64,000 bases of DNA from Prochlorococcus sp. AG-402-K21. GTDB taxonomy: Bacteria > Cyanobacteriota > Cyanobacteriia > PCC-6307 > Cyanobiaceae. Numbering within the stretch: the stretch's first letter is position 1; each line of letters starts with the position of its first letter. The DNA lies in assembly GCA_003216775.1 (NCBI GenBank), contig QCII01000003.1:62001-126000 (forward strand), written 5' to 3'. The translations under genes were made by a program, and so were the position numbers. The notes beneath the pieces were generated by a model that searched no databases, had not been told where the DNA came from, and worked only from the letters and a program-made list of their open reading frames with translations. Positions 47,431 to 56,496 of the stretch are shown one piece after another.

Positions 47431-49224
47431 ATGTTTAAAGATTTTAGAAGGATTAAAAAGTTAGGTAAATATTTAACTAAAGATAAAAAAACAATATATC
47501 TTATCTTGATAGTTTTGTTGCCTGTTTCTTTTTCTGGAGCTATTCAACCATTATTAGTTGGTCAAGCAATTACCATTCTCAAGAAAGAAACTACAGATGT
47601 TTGGCTAAGTAAAACTTTCTTTGGGCAGTCAATAAATGCCATAATCCTAACTTTATTCATAACTGTTCTATTTAGATTAATTCTGCAGGGATACCAAACT
47701 TACAATATCCAGGCAGTGGGTCAACGTTTGACAGCAAGAATAAGAAGAGAACTCTTTGATCATTCAATATCTTTATCTCTTAAGTATCACGATAAAATGC
47801 CGGTAGGGAAATTATTAACAAGATTAACAAATGATGTTGATGCTTTAGCCGAGGTTTTTGGTAGTGGGGCAGTTGGAGTTATTGCTGACTTCGTGAGTCT
47901 GATAGTAATTTCTTTGACAATGCTGTCAATTGATCGAGGACTTGCCATTTTATTACTTTTGACTCAAATCCCAGTTTCATATTTCATTATTTGGCTTCAG
48001 AAACGTTATAGAAGAGCCAATTATCAAGTAAGGGAAGAATTGTCTCAACTCAACTCTGATTTTCAAGAGAATCTTCAGGGTTTAGAAGTTGTTCAGATGT
48101 TCAGAAGAGAGGCTTTTAATAGCAAGAAATTTTCCAATACTGGAGTTGCTTATAAGAAAGCAGTAAATGGAACAATATTTTATGATAGTAGTATTTCGGC
48201 ATTTATAGAATGGATTTCTCTTGCTGCAGTTTCCTTGGTTTTGGCAGTAGGAGGATATCTTGTTACTTCTGGAAATATTGGTTTAGGAACATTAACAACT
48301 TTTATTTTATATTCCCAAAGACTTTTTGAACCTTTAAGGCAGCTTGCAGAAAGATTTACTCAGATACAAGGAGGTTTAACAGCTGTAGAGAGAATAAATG
48401 AATTATTAGATGAAGAAATACAGATTAAGGACTCTATTTCCGCAAAACATTTTTTAGAAAATGCTAAAAATGTAAATAAGAAATTTAAGGGCAAAATTGA
48501 GTTCAAAAATGTTAATTTTTTCTATAACGAAGGAGAACATATTATTAAGAATTTATCTTTCATCATTGATATAGGAGAGCATGTGGCTTTTGTAGGACCA
48601 ACTGGTTCAGGAAAGACTACCATAATAAGACTATTATGTAGATTGTATGAACCTCAATCAGGCCAAATTTTAATCGATGATATAGACATAAAAGATATTC
48701 CTATTGCAACTCTTAGAAATATGTTGGGGGTAGTTTTGCAAGATACTTTTATCTTTAGTGGAAATGTCGCAGATAATTTGAAACTAAATTCGAATATAGA
48801 TAATTTTGAATTAGAAAATCTTTGTAACGAATTAGGTTTAGATAATCTGCTGAAAAAATTACCAGAAGGTTTGAACACCTTATTAAGAGAAAGAGGGGGG
48901 AATCTCTCTTCTGGGGAAAGACAACTTCTTTCAGTAGCTAGAGTAGCGATTAGAAATCCCGTTGTTTTAATAATGGACGAAGCAACAGCGTTTATGGATC
49001 CCTCTACAGAGGCTACTTTGCAGAAAGATCTCGAGAGAATTCTGTCAAAAAGAACAGCATTAGTAATTGCTCACAGATTAGCAACTATTGAAAGTTCTGA
49101 TAAGATTTTAGTCTTAAAAGGGGGATCATTAGTTGAAGAAGGAACACATAGTGAATTGATACTGAAAAAGGGTTTATATTTTCAGCTTTCTGAGCTTCAA
49201 CAAAAAGGATTCGCTAATTTTTAA
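47431..49224 (+). CDS. ABC exporter (fused membrane and ATPase domains)
   Basis: This 597-residue MsbA/MdlB-type half transporter works as a dimer in the membrane. The N-terminal region has about six helices (residues 20-315). The ATPase domain follows, with Walker A GPTGSGKTTI near 391, the Q-loop in VVLQDTFIFSG, signature LSSGERQLL near 492, Walker B VLIMDEATAFMDPSTE and the H-loop IAHRLATIE. The substrate, lipid or drug, is unknown. It starts 12 bases after hisG and overlaps the GNAT gene by one base. Confidence 0.93.
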   Translation: MFKDFRRIKKLGKYLTKDKKTIYLILIVLLPVSFSGAIQPLLVGQAITILKKETTDVWLSKTFFGQSINAIILTLFITVLFRLILQGYQTYNIQAVGQRLTARIRRELFDHSISLSLKYHDKMPVGKLLTRLTNDVDALAEVFGSGAVGVIADFVSLIVISLTMLSIDRGLAILLLLTQIPVSYFIIWLQKRYRRANYQVREELSQLNSDFQENLQGLEVVQMFRREAFNSKKFSNTGVAYKKAVNGTIFYDSSISAFIEWISLAAVSLVLAVGGYLVTSGNIGLGTLTTFILYSQRLFEPLRQLAERFTQIQGGLTAVERINELLDEEIQIKDSISAKHFLENAKNVNKKFKGKIEFKNVNFFYNEGEHIIKNLSFIIDIGEHVAFVGPTGSGKTTIIRLLCRLYEPQSGQILIDDIDIKDIPIATLRNMLGVVLQDTFIFSGNVADNLKLNSNIDNFELENLCNELGLDNLLKKLPEGLNTLLRERGGNLSSGERQLLSVARVAIRNPVVLIMDEATAFMDPSTEATLQKDLERILSKRTALVIAHRLATIESSDKILVLKGGSLVEEGTHSELILKKGLYFQLSELQQKGFANF

Positions 49225-49754
49225 TGATTTTTAGAAACCAAGGATCATTAATAAAAAAATCAAACAGCATATCGAGGGATGAGCTGATAAATCTTTATGG
49301 TTTAAATTCTTATGAGTTCACGCAAGCAAATAAAGAAGAAATATTTGTATGTAGTAAAAATAAAGATTTAGATCTAATAGAACTTGATCAGCTTTTGCAA
49401 ACTGTTGGTTGGAGCAGAAGACCTATAAGGAGAGTGAAAAGAGCTTTGGATTTCAGTATTTTAGTGGTTGGGTTATGGCGTCATGATGATAAATTCCCCA
49501 GACTAGTAGGATTTGCAAGATGCACTGGCGATGGAATTCTAGAAGCAACAGTTTGGGATGTAGCTATTAACCCTGTCTATCAAGGACTTGGATTGGGGAA
49601 AGAGTTGATGAAATATATCTTAAAAGAATTAAAAAATATTGGAATTTCTAAAGTAACCCTTTTTGCTGATGCTGAAGTAGTTTCATTTTACAAAAGACAA
49701 GGTTGGGTATTAGAACCAAGAGGCTCTAAATGTGCTTTTTGGTATGCAAATTAA
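49224..49754 (+). CDS. GNAT-family N-acetyltransferase
   Basis: The 176-residue protein has the acetyl-CoA-binding fold. The V/A motif region AINPVYQGLGLGKELMKYIL (near 113-132, the Q-x-x-G-x-G/A signature is QGLGLG) is followed by VTLFADAEVVSFYKRQGW. The substrate is unknown. The first 60 residues are outside the usual core. The start codon overlaps the stop of the ABC exporter gene (TAATG), so the two are translationally coupled. It converges with the glycosyltransferase gene with a 4-base overlap. Confidence 0.87.
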   Translation: MIFRNQGSLIKKSNSISRDELINLYGLNSYEFTQANKEEIFVCSKNKDLDLIELDQLLQTVGWSRRPIRRVKRALDFSILVVGLWRHDDKFPRLVGFARCTGDGILEATVWDVAINPVYQGLGLGKELMKYILKELKNIGISKVTLFADAEVVSFYKRQGWVLEPRGSKCAFWYAN

Positions 49755-50437
49755 TCATTTTTATAGTAGTCATAATATATAGATTTTAAAGATTCACCTT
49801 TTAACCATCTTCTTCTAAAATTCCAGTTTCTTATTGCCTGTAGAAAAATATTAGTTCTTTCCCATTTCCTTGAACTTATAAAAATAGATGAATTTAATTG
49901 TTTTAAATCTTTTTTATTGTTTAATCTCTTTAGAAAATCCACATCTTCCATTAAAGGTATCTTTCTAAAACCATTATTCTTAAAATAGGTAGTTCTATGA
50001 ATTATTAAACCTTGATCACCATACGGTTGTTTAAAATATTTACTCCTAAAATTTACAAGAATTTCGAGGACTCTATAAATTAACTTTTTATGATTAATTT
50101 TAAATTTAAAATAGTAAATACTATTCTTGTTTCCCTTTAAAAATGAATTTGTTTTACTAAACCAATCATGAGTTAATCTTGTGTCAGCATGCAAAAATAT
50201 TAGCCAGTCTCCTTTTGAATTCTTAGCTCCTATATCTAATTGTAAACCCCGATTTCTTTCTTTGGATATACATACTTTCGCCCCATAAATATTTGCTATA
50301 TCAATAGTTTTATCTTGACTTCCACAATCAACAATTATAATTTCTCCCTCTTTTTGCATAGTCGATAAATCTGAAAGTAATAATGGCAAATTATCAGCTT
50401 CATTAATAGTTGGGATGATAATTGAGATTTTAGACAA
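49751..50437 (-). CDS. Family 2 glycosyltransferase (TIGR04283-like)
   Basis: The 228-residue GT-A fold enzyme begins SIIIPTINEADNLPLLL with IIIVDCGSQDKT near residue 33, GDWLIFLHADTRL near 72 and QPYGDQGLIIHR near 117. The layout fits TIGR04283, whose members sit beside TIGR04282 proteins and have been linked to arsenosugar or related glycan synthesis. It starts 5 bases after such a partner here. The actual sugar and acceptor are unknown. Confidence 0.85.
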   Translation of the reverse strand: MSKISIIIPTINEADNLPLLLSDLSTMQKEGEIIIVDCGSQDKTIDIANIYGAKVCISKERNRGLQLDIGAKNSKGDWLIFLHADTRLTHDWFSKTNSFLKGNKNSIYYFKFKINHKKLIYRVLEILVNFRSKYFKQPYGDQGLIIHRTTYFKNNGFRKIPLMEDVDFLKRLNNKKDLKQLNSSIFISSRKWERTNIFLQAIRNWNFRRRWLKGESLKSIYYDYYKND

Positions 50438-50442
50438 GTCGA

Positions 50443-51078
50443 TTACATTATATTTTCAATATCAATAATTCTATCTATATCTATTTTTTTATCTAAAAAC
50501 TTATAGTTTAATTTTGTAGAAGCAAAATTATCCATTGTATTTTGCAGTACATTTTCTGTCCCCCACCTAATATTGATAAAAGGTAAATATACATGCGATG
50601 ACATTATTTTTTCTGATAAACCAATAAGCCAATATCCTCCATCATTAGATGGTCCTAAAATAAGATCATTTTGTTGTAGCTCTTTCAGAGTATTCAATAA
50701 ATCTTGATGGCATAAATTTGGAAGGTCAGTACCAATAAAAATAATATTTTTTATCTTATGCCGAGCACAAAATTTTTTGTTGATAATTATCTGCCTTTTC
50801 ATTTTTTCTCCCAGGCAACCTTTCCCCTGTAAATTAAATTTTTCAATACCTAATTCTTTAGACCATCTTCTACAATTACCTTCCCCTAAACCAGCTATAG
50901 CTAATGAAATATAAATTAGTTTAGTTTCTTGGACAAATTTTGCGACTGAAATAGTGTGTTTAGTCATCACACTTTGTACTTTTGCAGAATTATTTTTACC
51001 TATATCTCTTGATAATCTTGTTTTGCATCTTCCATAACCATGCCATTTAGCCATGATAATAAGTAATGCTTTATCCAA
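50443..51078 (-). CDS. DUF2064/TIGR04282-like nucleotidyl- or glycosyltransferase-family protein
   Basis: The 211-residue protein has a nucleotide-diphospho-sugar transferase fold. Seen are LIIMAKWHGYGRCKTRLSRDIG at the N-terminus (the family's K-T-R-L motif), GCLGEKMKRQI, IFIGTDLPNLCHQDL near 115 and LGPSNDGGYWLIGL near 141. It likely acts with the next glycosyltransferase gene, 5 bases downstream. The start is TTG at 51078, because the conserved LIIMAKW strand lies upstream of the first useful ATG (51054). Confidence 0.82.
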   Translation of the reverse strand: MDKALLIIMAKWHGYGRCKTRLSRDIGKNNSAKVQSVMTKHTISVAKFVQETKLIYISLAIAGLGEGNCRRWSKELGIEKFNLQGKGCLGEKMKRQIIINKKFCARHKIKNIIFIGTDLPNLCHQDLLNTLKELQQNDLILGPSNDGGYWLIGLSEKIMSSHVYLPFINIRWGTENVLQNTMDNFASTKLNYKFLDKKIDIDRIIDIENIM

Positions 51079-51218
51079 AATTTTAGAGGGTTTTGAAATA
51101 ATTATATGCCTATAAAAAAATTTAGAATTAATTTTATAAATTTAGATGATCCTTTGTTAAATAATCTTAAATTTGTGGTGATCTTATGATTTGATAATGG
51201 CCAATTATGAAATTCCAA

Positions 51219-51235
51219 CTAGATTAATAATCTAG
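51219..51235 (+). promoter_or_regulatory. Inverted repeat just before dnaA
   Basis: CTAGATT (51219-51225) and AATCTAG (51229-51235) form a perfect 7-base inverted repeat with a 3-base centre, 11 bases before the dnaA start codon. It could be an operator or a leader hairpin. No consensus DnaA box (TTATCCACA) is seen in the 168-base gap. Confidence 0.4.
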
Positions 51236-51246
51236 AGAATAAAATT

Positions 51247-52641
51247 TTGCAAGCAATTAATCCTATTTGGGCGGAAGTTCAACAATCACTCCAAAAAACC
51301 TTAAGTAAGCCTTCATTTGAGACATGGATAAGGCCTGCTAAATTTAACTGTTTCGAGAATGGACTATTGACCTTAATTGCTCCAAATACATTTTCCAGTG
51401 ATTGGTTAAGAAAGAATTATTGTGAAACTATTGAAAAAGCTGCAAAAGAAATCTGCGGCCATGATGTAAAAGTTGTTTTTAAATCTGAAACAAATACCAA
51501 CAGCGATTTAACAAATGAAGAGAAACCCAGCGAACAGAACGTTAATTATCAAACAAGATCCTCTTCTAGTAGTAACCAAAATAATTCTTCAAAAAATCAA
51601 TTCAAAAATCCTAATGGTTTAAATTTACGCTATGTATTTAAAAGATTTGTTGTAGGTCCAAATAGTAGGTTGGCTCATGCCGCAGCTTTAGCTGTTGCCG
51701 AATCTCCTGGGAGAGAATTTAATCCATTATTTATTTGTGGTGGAGTAGGTCTTGGTAAGACTCATTTAATGCAAGCAATAGGTCATTATCGAGTAGAAAT
51801 AGATCCAGAAGCAAAAGTTAAATATGTATCCACAGAGACTTTTACTAATGATGTTATTAGTGGTATTAGAAGAGATGGAATGACAGCTATTCGAGATAAA
51901 TATAGAAATGTAGATTTGATTTTAATAGACGATATTCAGTTCTTAGAAGGTAAAGAGTATACACAGGAAGAATTCTTTCATACTTTTAATGCTCTACACG
52001 AATCAGGAAGTCAAATAGTTATTGCAAGTGATAGACCCCCAAATCAATTATCAGGAATTCAAGAGAGATTAATTTCTAGGTTCTCAATGGGTATGACTGC
52101 AGATATTCAGCCACCTGACCTTGAGACTAGGACAGCCATCCTTCAAAAAAAGGCAGAACAAGAGAGGATGAGTCTTCCAAGAGATTTAATTCAATTTATA
52201 GCAGGAAGATTCACTTCGAATATTCGAGAATTAGAAGGTGCATTTACTAGAGCTGTTGCATTTGCATCAATAACAGGCTTGCCTATGACAGTTCAATCAA
52301 TTGCTCCAATGCTTGATCCTAATAGTGTTGGAGTAGTTGTAACTCCAAAACAAGTTATTGACAAAGTGTCTGACTTCTTTAAAGTTTCTACTGATGAATT
52401 AATTAGTTCAAGTAGAAGGAAACCAGTAAGTCAAGCTAGGCAAATAGGCATGTATCTTATGAGACATGGAACAGATTTAAGCCTACCAAGAATTGGAGAT
52501 CAATTTGGAGGGAAAGATCATACAACTGTTATGTATGCTATTGAACAAGTTGAAAAAAAATTATCTGTCGATCCTAATATTGCAAGTCAAGTTCAAAAAA
52601 TAAGGGATTTACTTCAAATAGATTCAAGAAAAAATTTATAG
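51247..52641 (+). CDS. dnaA: Chromosomal replication initiator DnaA
   Basis: DnaA binds origin boxes, melts DNA and loads the helicase. Its 464 residues contain N-terminal domain I ([11 protein letters not shown]), a polar linker (about 82-120), the AAA+ domain with Walker [15 protein letters not shown] near 171, Walker [13 protein letters not shown] near 222 and sensor parts. The C-terminal HTH domain has [15 protein letters not shown] near 424. The start is TTG at 51247. It does not sit next to dnaN, and the gap before it has no DnaA box array, so the origin is probably elsewhere. Confidence 0.97.
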   Translation: MQAINPIWAEVQQSLQKTLSKPSFETWIRPAKFNCFENGLLTLIAPNTFSSDWLRKNYCETIEKAAKEICGHDVKVVFKSETNTNSDLTNEEKPSEQNVNYQTRSSSSSNQNNSSKNQFKNPNGLNLRYVFKRFVVGPNSRLAHAAALAVAESPGREFNPLFICGGVGLGKTHLMQAIGHYRVEIDPEAKVKYVSTETFTNDVISGIRRDGMTAIRDKYRNVDLILIDDIQFLEGKEYTQEEFFHTFNALHESGSQIVIASDRPPNQLSGIQERLISRFSMGMTADIQPPDLETRTAILQKKAEQERMSLPRDLIQFIAGRFTSNIRELEGAFTRAVAFASITGLPMTVQSIAPMLDPNSVGVVVTPKQVIDKVSDFFKVSTDELISSSRRKPVSQARQIGMYLMRHGTDLSLPRIGDQFGGKDHTTVMYAIEQVEKKLSVDPNIASQVQKIRDLLQIDSRKNL

Positions 52642-52649
52642 TTTTAATT

Positions 52650-53879
52650 TTAACTAGAAATAAAATTTCTAGGATCTTGATCATATCTATTCCTGAAAGG
52701 TATCTTATCTACTTCATTGAGATTACTCAGCGATTCAATTTTATTTAATGATTGTCTTAATAACCTCGCTGAAATAATTGGCATATCTCTTGGAACTGAG
52801 ATTCTGTTTTTTAAGTATCTTAGAGAGATTCCTGAAAGTTTTTTAGGGATTAGTACTTCACCTGTGATCATATGGGTCAGCGCTGATCTCAATGATTCTT
52901 CGAAAAATTCTTTATCGTATGGGTTTACTTTTTGTAAATTGTCTTTATGCTTTATTACTCTTTTGAGAGCAATTTTAGCGAAATATTTTGAATCAAAATC
53001 TTTATTTAATTCATAATTACCGAGGCCCTTACCAGTATCTATTAATTCAGAGAAAGTAATCTGTTGTTCATTTCTTTCTTTATAACATCCACCCATTTGT
53101 GGCGGTAAATCATGAGAGTGAGTATGAAAATCTCCTTGAGTACCTCTGTAAGCACTTGTCCCCTCAAAAAGGGTAAGCCAGTTATCTACATGAGGGTAAT
53201 TAGATCTTAAATTAAAACCTTTATAATAAATCAGTGAAGCATTCATTCTCTCCATATAGGGAATAAATATTATATCTCCAACACCTGGCTCCATATCACC
53301 TGTATTAGATACTGATGGATCAATGAAACCTGATTTTGATCTAATTAAGATTTCATCGAGTTTAGAAATGGATTCTTTAAATTTTTTTTTTCTAAAAGAG
53401 TTATCTATAAAATTAAAGCTTTCTCTGCAGAGCCAATTACACCAGGATCTGAAAATTTCTCTTTCTAATTCTCGAATTTTAATAAGTTTACTGGATGTTA
53501 TAAAAGATCCAAGTGCTCCAAATGTATTTTCTAAAAAAGCAATGATATCATCGCTTTCAGTTATAACTTGACCTTTAAATTCAATTGCAGGTAATTTCCC
53601 CGATCTGACTTTATCAAGGAACCAACTTTCTTTTTGACCGTAGCAAAACATATTTATTTTTTTGACTCTGTAAGGAATTCTCTTATATTCAAGCCATAAC
53701 CATATTTTCTGACAGTAAGGACACCAAGAATGCCTATCCCTATAAAGGGTAACTATTACATCATTTTCAGTATGCCCAAATAATCTTAAATTTGCGTAGG
53801 AATTATTAATACCATTGACTCTGTCAAGATCTTCAACTTCGAACTTATTTAATTCAGCCCACGTCAAAATCCCATTCAT
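52650..53879 (-). CDS. Large glutathione S-transferase-like protein
   Basis: The 409-residue protein has a glutaredoxin/GST N-terminal thioredoxin fold (about residues 42-120). It carries the redox motif CPYC in SWCPYCQKIW near 52-61, the cis-proline region GKLPAIEFKG near 93, and VITESDDIIAFLE. A helical GST C-domain follows, and then about 150 extra residues of unknown fold. Family members use glutathione; substrate and role are unknown. It is divergent from glutathione reductase with a 52-base gap, which supports a glutathione link. Confidence 0.82.
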   Translation of the reverse strand: MNGILTWAELNKFEVEDLDRVNGINNSYANLRLFGHTENDVIVTLYRDRHSWCPYCQKIWLWLEYKRIPYRVKKINMFCYGQKESWFLDKVRSGKLPAIEFKGQVITESDDIIAFLENTFGALGSFITSSKLIKIRELEREIFRSWCNWLCRESFNFIDNSFRKKKFKESISKLDEILIRSKSGFIDPSVSNTGDMEPGVGDIIFIPYMERMNASLIYYKGFNLRSNYPHVDNWLTLFEGTSAYRGTQGDFHTHSHDLPPQMGGCYKERNEQQITFSELIDTGKGLGNYELNKDFDSKYFAKIALKRVIKHKDNLQKVNPYDKEFFEESLRSALTHMITGEVLIPKKLSGISLRYLKNRISVPRDMPIISARLLRQSLNKIESLSNLNEVDKIPFRNRYDQDPRNFISS

Positions 53880-53931
53880 TATTTGAATTAAAGCTCTAAA
53901 CTATCGTTATAATAATTGATTTAAAAAAGTC

Positions 53932-55296
53932 TTGGAATTTGAATTCGATTTAATTGTTGTTGGAGCTGGATCTGGGGGACTAGCGGCTGCTAAACGTGCA
54001 GCAAGTTATGGAGCAAAAGTTGCAATCATAGAAGTAAATGAAATAGGAGGAACTTGTGTGATAAGGGGATGTGTTCCTAAGAAATTAATGGTTTACGCAG
54101 CTAGATGTAAAAAAAATATGGATTCTTCTGACGGATATGGATTAAAAAATGAAGGCATTAATTTCGAATCAAATATTTTATTGAAGAATGTTAGAGAGGA
54201 GGTTTCTAGATTAAGTAATTTACATAGAAATTCTTTAAATAAATTGAAGGTAAATGTTTTTGAAGGATTAGGAAGATTTACGAATCAAAATGAATTAGAA
54301 ATAATTTGTCCAAAAACAAAGAAAATTAAAAACAAAATAAGTTCAAAGAAAATTCTTATTTCAGTTGGTGGTAAACCAAAGAAATTGGATATTCCAGGGA
54401 TAGATTTGGCATGGACTAGTGATGATATTTTTGAATTAGAAAATTTTCCCAAATCAATATTAATAGTTGGAGGAGGATATATTGCTTGTGAATTTGCTTC
54501 TATTTTCAGGAATTTAGGTACTGAAGTAACTCAATTAATTAGAGGTCAACATTTACTTAATGGTTTTGATGAAGATCTTTCTTTCTGCCTAGAGGAATCA
54601 CCTACGTTTACTGACATAAACATAATCTCTAATACTCAATTAAAGGCTATCAAGAGGGCAAATGAAAATCTGGAATCTACCTTAGACTCGGGTGAAAAAC
54701 TCCTAACTAATAATATCCTTATTGCTACAGGTAGAGAACCAAATCTTTTGCCTTTAAATTTAGATTTTTTAAATCTAAAGATGGATGGCCAATATTTAGA
54801 TGTTGATGAACTTAATCAAACAAGCAACGCAAATATTTTTGCAGTTGGGGATATTACAAATAAACCAAACTTAACTCCAGTAGCAATAGAACAAGGGAGA
54901 GTTTTTTCGGATAATTTTTTTAATGACCAAAAAAGAAAAGTAAATTATGAAAATATCCCTAAGGCCGTTTTCACTATTCCTGAAATTTCAACAGTTGGCT
55001 TAAGTGAGAAGGAAGCTATAGAGATTCACTCTGAAAAAAATATAAAAATTTTCAAATGCAAATTTACTCCTATGTCTAATACTTTTAAAGAGAATAAATC
55101 AAAATGTATGTTGAAGATTGTAGTTCATAAGCTAACTGATATAGTCCTGGGCTGCCATATGTTTGGAGAAACATCATCTGAGATCATTCAAATGGTATCA
55201 ATTTCATTAAATGCAGGGATCACAAAAAAAGACTTTGATATTACTATGGCTTTGCACCCAACTATCTCAGAAGAGTTTGTAACTATGTATGGCTAA
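53932..55296 (+). CDS. gor: Glutathione reductase
   Basis: This FAD enzyme keeps glutathione reduced using NADPH. The 454 residues carry the FAD motif VVGAGSGGLAAAKRA near residue 10, the redox disulfide in GGTCVIRGCVPKKLM near 42, NAD(P)-binding ILIVGGGYIACEFASI near 176, and the C-terminal HPTISEEFVTMYG with the catalytic His-Glu pair. Start TTG at 53932. It converges with the cation antiporter gene two bases further on. Confidence 0.94.
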   Translation: MEFEFDLIVVGAGSGGLAAAKRAASYGAKVAIIEVNEIGGTCVIRGCVPKKLMVYAARCKKNMDSSDGYGLKNEGINFESNILLKNVREEVSRLSNLHRNSLNKLKVNVFEGLGRFTNQNELEIICPKTKKIKNKISSKKILISVGGKPKKLDIPGIDLAWTSDDIFELENFPKSILIVGGGYIACEFASIFRNLGTEVTQLIRGQHLLNGFDEDLSFCLEESPTFTDINIISNTQLKAIKRANENLESTLDSGEKLLTNNILIATGREPNLLPLNLDFLNLKMDGQYLDVDELNQTSNANIFAVGDITNKPNLTPVAIEQGRVFSDNFFNDQKRKVNYENIPKAVFTIPEISTVGLSEKEAIEIHSEKNIKIFKCKFTPMSNTFKENKSKCMLKIVVHKLTDIVLGCHMFGETSSEIIQMVSISLNAGITKKDFDITMALHPTISEEFVTMYG

Positions 55297-55298
55297 AA

Positions 55299-56378
55299 CT
55301 ATGAATTAGAAAACTTTAATTTTTCTTGAGCAAATAGAATTAATATAAGTAGTGAAAAGTAAATAAATAAACCTATCCTTAATTCGGAGAGATAATTAAA
55401 TCCATTTAAAAACAGTATCTTATCGAGAATGTAAAAAATATAAAAATTAATTAAAATAAATCCTTCAATTCTGGTAATTTTTCCTTTGCTCCAGAAAATT
55501 GGTAAGCATGCAAAGGTAGTTAAAACCATAAAAGGTAAGTCAACTTTTATTAGACTTTGTTCAATTACTAAACCTTTAAATCCTGAAAAAATACTACAAC
55601 TTCCAAGTATGAGAAGTTGATTGAGCAAATTACTTCCTATTACATTGCCAATCGCAAGATCTGTTTTACCTTTAAATGCAGCAATTATTGAAGTCACTAA
55701 TTCCGGTAAAGATGTTCCGGTGGCGACGATAGTTAAACCAATAACAATTTCATTTACCCCCAAAAGGTTAGCAAGCGTTTGAGAACCATTTACTAAAGTA
55801 TTTGAACCAAAGCTTAAAAGAAATATTCCCAATATTAACTTTAGTAAAATATTAAGCTTCCCTTTATAGTTATCTTTAAATTCTTCTATCTCTGGTTCAG
55901 CATCTTTGGTCTCTTCTCCTTTCTCATTGATAGTATTAATTTCCCATATTGTATTTAAGATTAAACAAAATATTAGAAAGACCCCTGCTTGCAATGTTAA
56001 TAAGCCTGTTGATGACATAGCCCAAACCGCGCAAGAGATAGCCATTAATAGAGGCACATCTCTTCTAACTATTCTGCTTTTTACCTTAAGAGGTGTTATT
56101 AATGAGCTTATACCCAAAACAACGAGAACATTGAAAATATTGCTACCAATTACATTGCTTGCCGCAATCGAATCACTGCCTTTTAAAATTGAACTTAAAC
56201 TTACCAATAGCTCAGGAGAGCTTGTTCCAAGAGAAACAACTGTTAATCCAATTACTATTTGAGGTATTCCTAAAATTAAAGATAAAAATATAGCTCCTTG
56301 AATGAAGAACTCTCCTCCAGCAAAAAGTAAAAATACTCCTAAAACTATTTCTATTATTGGAAATAAAAAATCACTCAT
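55299..56378 (-). CDS. Ca2+/cation antiporter (CaCA family)
   Basis: The 359-residue membrane protein has about ten helices and two inverted alpha repeats typical of Na+(or H+)/Ca2+ exchangers. The first is IGLTVVSLGTSSPELLVSL with SNVIGSNIFNVLVVLG (about 43-90). The second is IGLTIVATGTSLPELVTSI with GNVIGSNLLNQLLILG (about 210-255). A charged loop with many Glu and Asp (near 150-170) separates the halves. It probably expels calcium; which counter-ion is used is not shown by sequence. Confidence 0.9.
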   Translation of the reverse strand: MSDFLFPIIEIVLGVFLLFAGGEFFIQGAIFLSLILGIPQIVIGLTVVSLGTSSPELLVSLSSILKGSDSIAASNVIGSNIFNVLVVLGISSLITPLKVKSRIVRRDVPLLMAISCAVWAMSSTGLLTLQAGVFLIFCLILNTIWEINTINEKGEETKDAEPEIEEFKDNYKGKLNILLKLILGIFLLSFGSNTLVNGSQTLANLLGVNEIVIGLTIVATGTSLPELVTSIIAAFKGKTDLAIGNVIGSNLLNQLLILGSCSIFSGFKGLVIEQSLIKVDLPFMVLTTFACLPIFWSKGKITRIEGFILINFYIFYILDKILFLNGFNYLSELRIGLFIYFSLLILILFAQEKLKFSNS

Positions 56379-56453
56379 ATTTAGGATTTCATTTAGATAA
56401 TAAAAATTTTCATAAATGGTTAATAACTATCCTCGAATATCTATAAATTATTG

Positions 56454-56480
56454 TCAATTTTAATTTGTTGTTAAAATTGA
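56454..56480 (+). promoter_or_regulatory. Perfect inverted repeat in the pyrC leader
   Basis: TCAATTTTAA (56454-56463) and TTAAAATTGA (56471-56480) form a 10-base inverted repeat around the 7-base loop TTTGTTG, ending 16 bases before the pyrC TTG start. It could be an operator or an RNA hairpin near the ribosome site. Confidence 0.45.
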
Positions 56481-56496
56481 TTAAATAGAAAAAATT

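Noticed and set aside
51079-51246. Replication origin next to dnaA
   Set aside because: No cluster of TTATCCACA-like boxes, no dnaN or rpmH neighbours, and a short gap; the origin is likely elsewhere.
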